36,400 nt of DNA from contig CALUQO010000027.1 of NCBI GenBank assembly GCA_944322935.1, positions 1 to 36,400 on the forward strand, given 5' to 3'. This DNA is from Candidatus Gastranaerophilales bacterium (GTDB taxonomy: Bacteria; Cyanobacteriota; Vampirovibrionia; Gastranaerophilales; Gastranaerophilaceae). Numbering within the stretch: position 1 is the stretch's first letter; each line of letters starts with the position of its first letter. This document shows, piece after piece, positions 34,306-36,400 of the stretch. The position numbers and the translations under genes were made by a program. The notes under the pieces were generated by a model. The model had not been told where the DNA came from, made no database searches, and saw only the letters and a list, made by a program, of their open reading frames with translations.

Positions 34306-35230
34306 TCTTGTTTCAAGCTGTTATAACGAAGAAGAAAACATTGATACTCTGTACGAAAGAGTAACAAAAGCAATAGAACCCTTTTGTGACAGATACGAAT
34401 TTGAATACATTCTGCTGGATAACGGTTCAACAGACAATACCGCACAAAAACTAAGAGAACTTGCGCAGAAGGATAAAAGAATAAAAGTAATACTAAATAC
34501 CCGCAATTTCGGACATATCCGTTCTCCCTATTACGGAATGATACAGGCTGACGGCGATGCTGTCATCTATCTTGCTTCCGACTTGCAAGACCCGCCTGAA
34601 TTAATAAAAGATTTTATAGAAAAATGGGAACAGGGCTACAAGATAGTACTGGGCAAAAAAACAAAAAGCGAAGAAACTTTTCTTATGTTTGTTATAAGAA
34701 GTGCTTATTATGAATTTCTTGCACGCATAGCGGATGATGACTCCGGCCTTGTAAAAAACTGTACCGGATTCGGACTTTACGACCACAAAGTTATAGAAAT
34801 AATAAAAAGCATGGACGACCCGTATCCGTATATCAGAGGGCTTATTTGCGATATAGGTTATGAAAAAGCTTTTGTCGAATTTACCCAGCCTACAAGAAAA
34901 AGAGGTATAACAAAAAATAATTTCTATACACTATACGACAATGCAATGATTGGTATAGTAAAACATTCCAAAGTCCCTTTAAGAATCATGACATTTCTTG
35001 GGTTCGGTTTTTCTTTCCTCAGCCTTTTAATTGCATTCTTATATTTTATTCTTAAACTCGTTTTCTGGGATGAATTTTCACTCGGTATGGCACCAATTAT
35101 AATAAGCCTGTTTTTCTTTGCGTCCGTGCAATTGTTTTGTCTGGGGGTTCTGGGAGAATACATCGGCGCAATTTATACCAGAGTAAACAAAAAACCGGTG
35201 GTTGTGGAAAAAGGACGTATAAACTTCTAA
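34292..35230 (+). CDS. gtrB: GtrB-like polyprenyl-phosphate glycosyltransferase
   Basis: A 312-residue GT2 enzyme of the GtrB/ArnC/DPM type that loads a sugar onto polyprenyl phosphate at the cytosolic face. The GT-A domain (1-220) has LVSSCYNEEENID (6-18), LLDNGSTDNT (41-50), NTRNFGHIRS (69-78) and the metal-binding SDLQDPPE (95-102). Two C-terminal membrane helices (about 232-255 and 268-292) are typical of the GtrB group, followed by the GEYIGAIYTRVNKKP tail. It starts at ATG 34292 inside gtrA, with no separate ribosome site needed. UppS (9276-10001) would supply its lipid carrier. The sugar is not predictable from sequence. Confidence 0.9.
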   Translation: MKKISLVSSCYNEEENIDTLYERVTKAIEPFCDRYEFEYILLDNGSTDNTAQKLRELAQKDKRIKVILNTRNFGHIRSPYYGMIQADGDAVIYLASDLQDPPELIKDFIEKWEQGYKIVLGKKTKSEETFLMFVIRSAYYEFLARIADDDSGLVKNCTGFGLYDHKVIEIIKSMDDPYPYIRGLICDIGYEKAFVEFTQPTRKRGITKNNFYTLYDNAMIGIVKHSKVPLRIMTFLGFGFSFLSLLIAFLYFILKLVFWDEFSLGMAPIIISLFFFASVQLFCLGVLGEYIGAIYTRVNKKPVVVEKGRINF

Positions 35231-35317
35231 TATCCCAATATTTATATGCTTATAACCGCTGATAACAGATTACCTAAAAAGATTGTTTGAGAAAAATTCG
35301 TGATAAGGCTCTGCCAA

Positions 35318-35344
35318 ACAAAAGCAGCCAGTGGCTGGTTTTGT
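35318..35344 (+). terminator. Hairpin downstream of gtrB
   Basis: A 13-bp near-perfect inverted repeat (35318-35330 with 35332-35344) centred on CAGCCAGTGGCTG and ending in GGTTTTGT. It lies about 90 bases after the gtrB stop and would serve as a terminator on either strand, because A- and T-tracts flank the core. Confidence 0.5.
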
Positions 35345-35485
35345 GAGTTCGCAGGGTAGACTTTAGCCTGCTGCCCCCCTCGCCCCTTGCGAGAGAGGGG
35401 TGAATTTCAAGTTGAGCTGCTGCGAAACTTAGAAATTCGCTTGAGGGGAGCGTCGGTGGGGCATACCTGCCCAACGCAAAATTCT

Positions 35486-35545
35486 GCTGTCATTCTGAAG
35501 CATCAGGCTTTTGAAGCATACTTCAATCGTTTGTGTTCAGAATCT
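35486..35545. repeat. Dispersed repeat, copy 2 (inverted relative to 283-342)
   Basis: The reverse complement of this segment matches 283-342, with shared AGATTCTGAACACAAA and AAAAGCCTGATGCTTC blocks. Just before it, 35458-35474 carries the inverted form of the 145-160 hairpin core. The order of the two modules is not that of a simple inversion, so the blocks are mosaics. Confidence 0.75.
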
Positions 35546-35654
35546 GACCAGTTGGGAAATTGGGTTTAAATGTTTATGTAAAATCTTTTATGCACTAAAA
35601 TGAGTGGATTATTATACGTTTTATTTTATATGTTCATTTCTTTTCTTTTGTGTT

Positions 35655-35700
35655 GCAAGGACTCCGTTTCGAGTTGACTAAATGTCAAGTCGAAATGGAG
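35655..35700. repeat. Hairpin-bearing direct repeat, copy 1
   Basis: GCAAGGACTCCGTT is followed by a 17-bp imperfect stem (35662-35678 with 35684-35700, two non-pairs) around the loop TAAAT. The same leader and TTGACTAAATGTCAAG core recur at 36363-36400. Confidence 0.7.
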
Positions 35701-35837
35701 GTATGCTAAGTCAGATACGCAGTATCTGCGTGCAGTATAAAAATTAAAACGAACCATACTCTACGAGCATCCTGATTCGTACGGCTCGTATTAATTGTTA
35801 TACAGCAAGCAGAAGCTTCGCTTCTGACTTTGCTTCC

Positions 35838-35876
35838 CTCTACATAAAACATGCCACAGGCATCTTTTATGTAGAG
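35838..35876. repeat. 18-bp hairpin
   Basis: 35838-35855 pairs with 35859-35876 with one mismatch around the loop ACA, with CTCTACATAAAA and TTTTATGTAGAG as the outer arms. It is the strongest single fold in the right-hand block. Smaller exact hairpins lie at 35712-35728 and 35810-35826. Confidence 0.65.
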
Positions 35877-36165
35877 TTCTTGACTCAAGCAAGAAAAGAA
35901 AAACCGGCGCTGTACAAAAGAGATTTTAAAACTCAGAAACGAAAATTTCCGTCCACTGCGAAACCGGACAGGCACGCCGTGCGAGGCAAAGCCGAGCCCA
36001 GTGCCTATGTGAAGGGCTACGTTCAGGAGCCCGAAACGTCCGTGTTTCAAGACAGGTCTTTCTAATTTTCATTCCTGCGTTAAAAATCTCTAACTGTATT
36101 CCATCAGGGCTACGCCCCAGTTCACTATTAAAAGAACAAGCGTATTTGCAATATCATAATGAAGT

Positions 36166-36243
36166 CGTGAAGCCATTTTGCACGTTTCGCAACGGCTCAA
36201 CGGCAAAAGAAGGCAACCCCCTACGGCTCACAAAGTGAGCCGT
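36166..36243. repeat. Dispersed repeat, copy 2, followed by a 9-bp hairpin
   Basis: 36166-36216 matches 436-490 in direct orientation. Directly after it, ACGGCTCAC (36223-36231) pairs perfectly with GTGAGCCGT (36235-36243) around AAA. The copy at 436-490 is not followed by this hairpin. Confidence 0.6.
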
Positions 36244-36362
36244 TATTGTGCCGCATTCAAAAATGAAAATAAATAACACCATTACCGCGTAAGCGGTGTG
36301 CGCGGCTCTGCCGCAGGAACCGGTTACAGACTCTTGGTATTTACGCACAAAATTTTCGTTAA

Positions 36363-36400
36363 GCAAGGACTCCGTTCAAAAGTTGACTAAATGTCAAGTT
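36363..36400. repeat. Hairpin-bearing direct repeat, copy 2 (cut by window end)
   Basis: Matches 35655-35690 in direct orientation, with a small change in the middle. The stem GTTGAC/GTCAAG around TAAAT is kept. The two copies bound about 700 bases of repeat-rich DNA. Confidence 0.65.

Larger units (their letters stand above)
35231..36400. other. Gene-free block of hairpins and dispersed repeats at the right end
   Basis: I see no credible gene. The open frames here (35387-35569, 35706-36050 minus, 35880-36065) have no ribosome sites and run across inverted repeats. The stretch contains at least eight hairpins, a 36-38 base direct repeat (35655 and 36363), and pieces shared with the left-hand block. 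It is GC-richer than the other spacers of the window. Confidence 0.7.

Noticed and set aside
35706-36050. 114-codon minus-strand frame
   Set aside because: No ribosome site, crosses several strong hairpins, and overlaps an equally open plus-strand frame. I left it as a finding about the segment only.
35655-36400. CRISPR array
   Set aside because: There are only two copies of the repeat, about 700 bases apart, with no regular spacers and no cas genes.

Overview
This 36.4 kb window is AT-rich bacterial chromosome, densely coded on both strands, with no rRNA, tRNA, CRISPR array or intact insertion sequence that I could recognise. The GroEL is cyanobacterium-like in its N-terminal part (for example the [19 protein letters not shown] stretch). 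There is a Gram-negative style envelope gene (GT9 heptosyltransferase-like) and several short secreted or membrane proteins of unknown family. Together these suggest a host-associated, non-photosynthetic relative of Cyanobacteria (Melainabacteria/Vampirovibrionia, Gastranaerophilales-like). That assignment is inference from a few proteins.

Layout. 1-71 is the tail of a gene entering from the left. 72-886 is a gene-free block of hairpins and dispersed repeat pieces. 887-6984 holds two small secreted proteins that share a TGAAAP motif, a phosphohexomutase, a small membrane protein, a secreted cell-wall amidase and a PilZ protein. 7118-10691 is a plus-strand housekeeping run: isopropylmalate synthase, SmpB, UppS and RdgB. 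10928-15339 has a two-domain M16 peptidase divergent from an unusual hybrid-cluster-protein homologue that has lost its cluster ligands. 15362-19512 carries glycosyltransferases (GT2, GT-C type, GT9) and an HxlR regulator. 19516-24189 is a mixed accessory block: kinase-like protein, MBL-fold hydrolase, secreted protein, MarR regulator with a cupin gene, YitT-type membrane protein and an XRE regulator. 24346-26484 is groES-groEL, with a duplicated hairpin between the two genes. 26596-33905 is a five-gene minus-strand array of polytopic GT-C-like proteins (three of one family, two DUF2142). It faces a plus-strand gtrA-gtrB pair at 33931-35230. 35231-36400 is a second gene-free block of hairpins and repeats, some of them shared with the left end.

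How the genes work together. The right third looks like a Gtr-type surface-glycan decoration locus: GtrB charges a lipid carrier with a sugar, GtrA flips it, and one or more GT-C enzymes transfer it outside the membrane. Here the GT-C slot is expanded to five genes. UppS (the undecaprenyl carrier), the phosphohexomutase (sugar-1-phosphates), GT2 and GT9 enzymes and the amidase fit the same envelope theme. The regulators at 18072, 22039 and 24189 each sit beside a palindrome that is a good operator candidate. Several genes (marR, the XRE gene, yitT, gtrA) have a -10 box so close to the ATG, and no Shine-Dalgarno sequence, that leaderless transcripts are likely.

Most notable points: the HCP-like pseudoenzyme (13723-15339), the small kinase-like protein (19516-20388), the loop-variable twin hairpins between groES and groEL, the paired MarR operators, and the five-gene GT-C array next to gtrAB.
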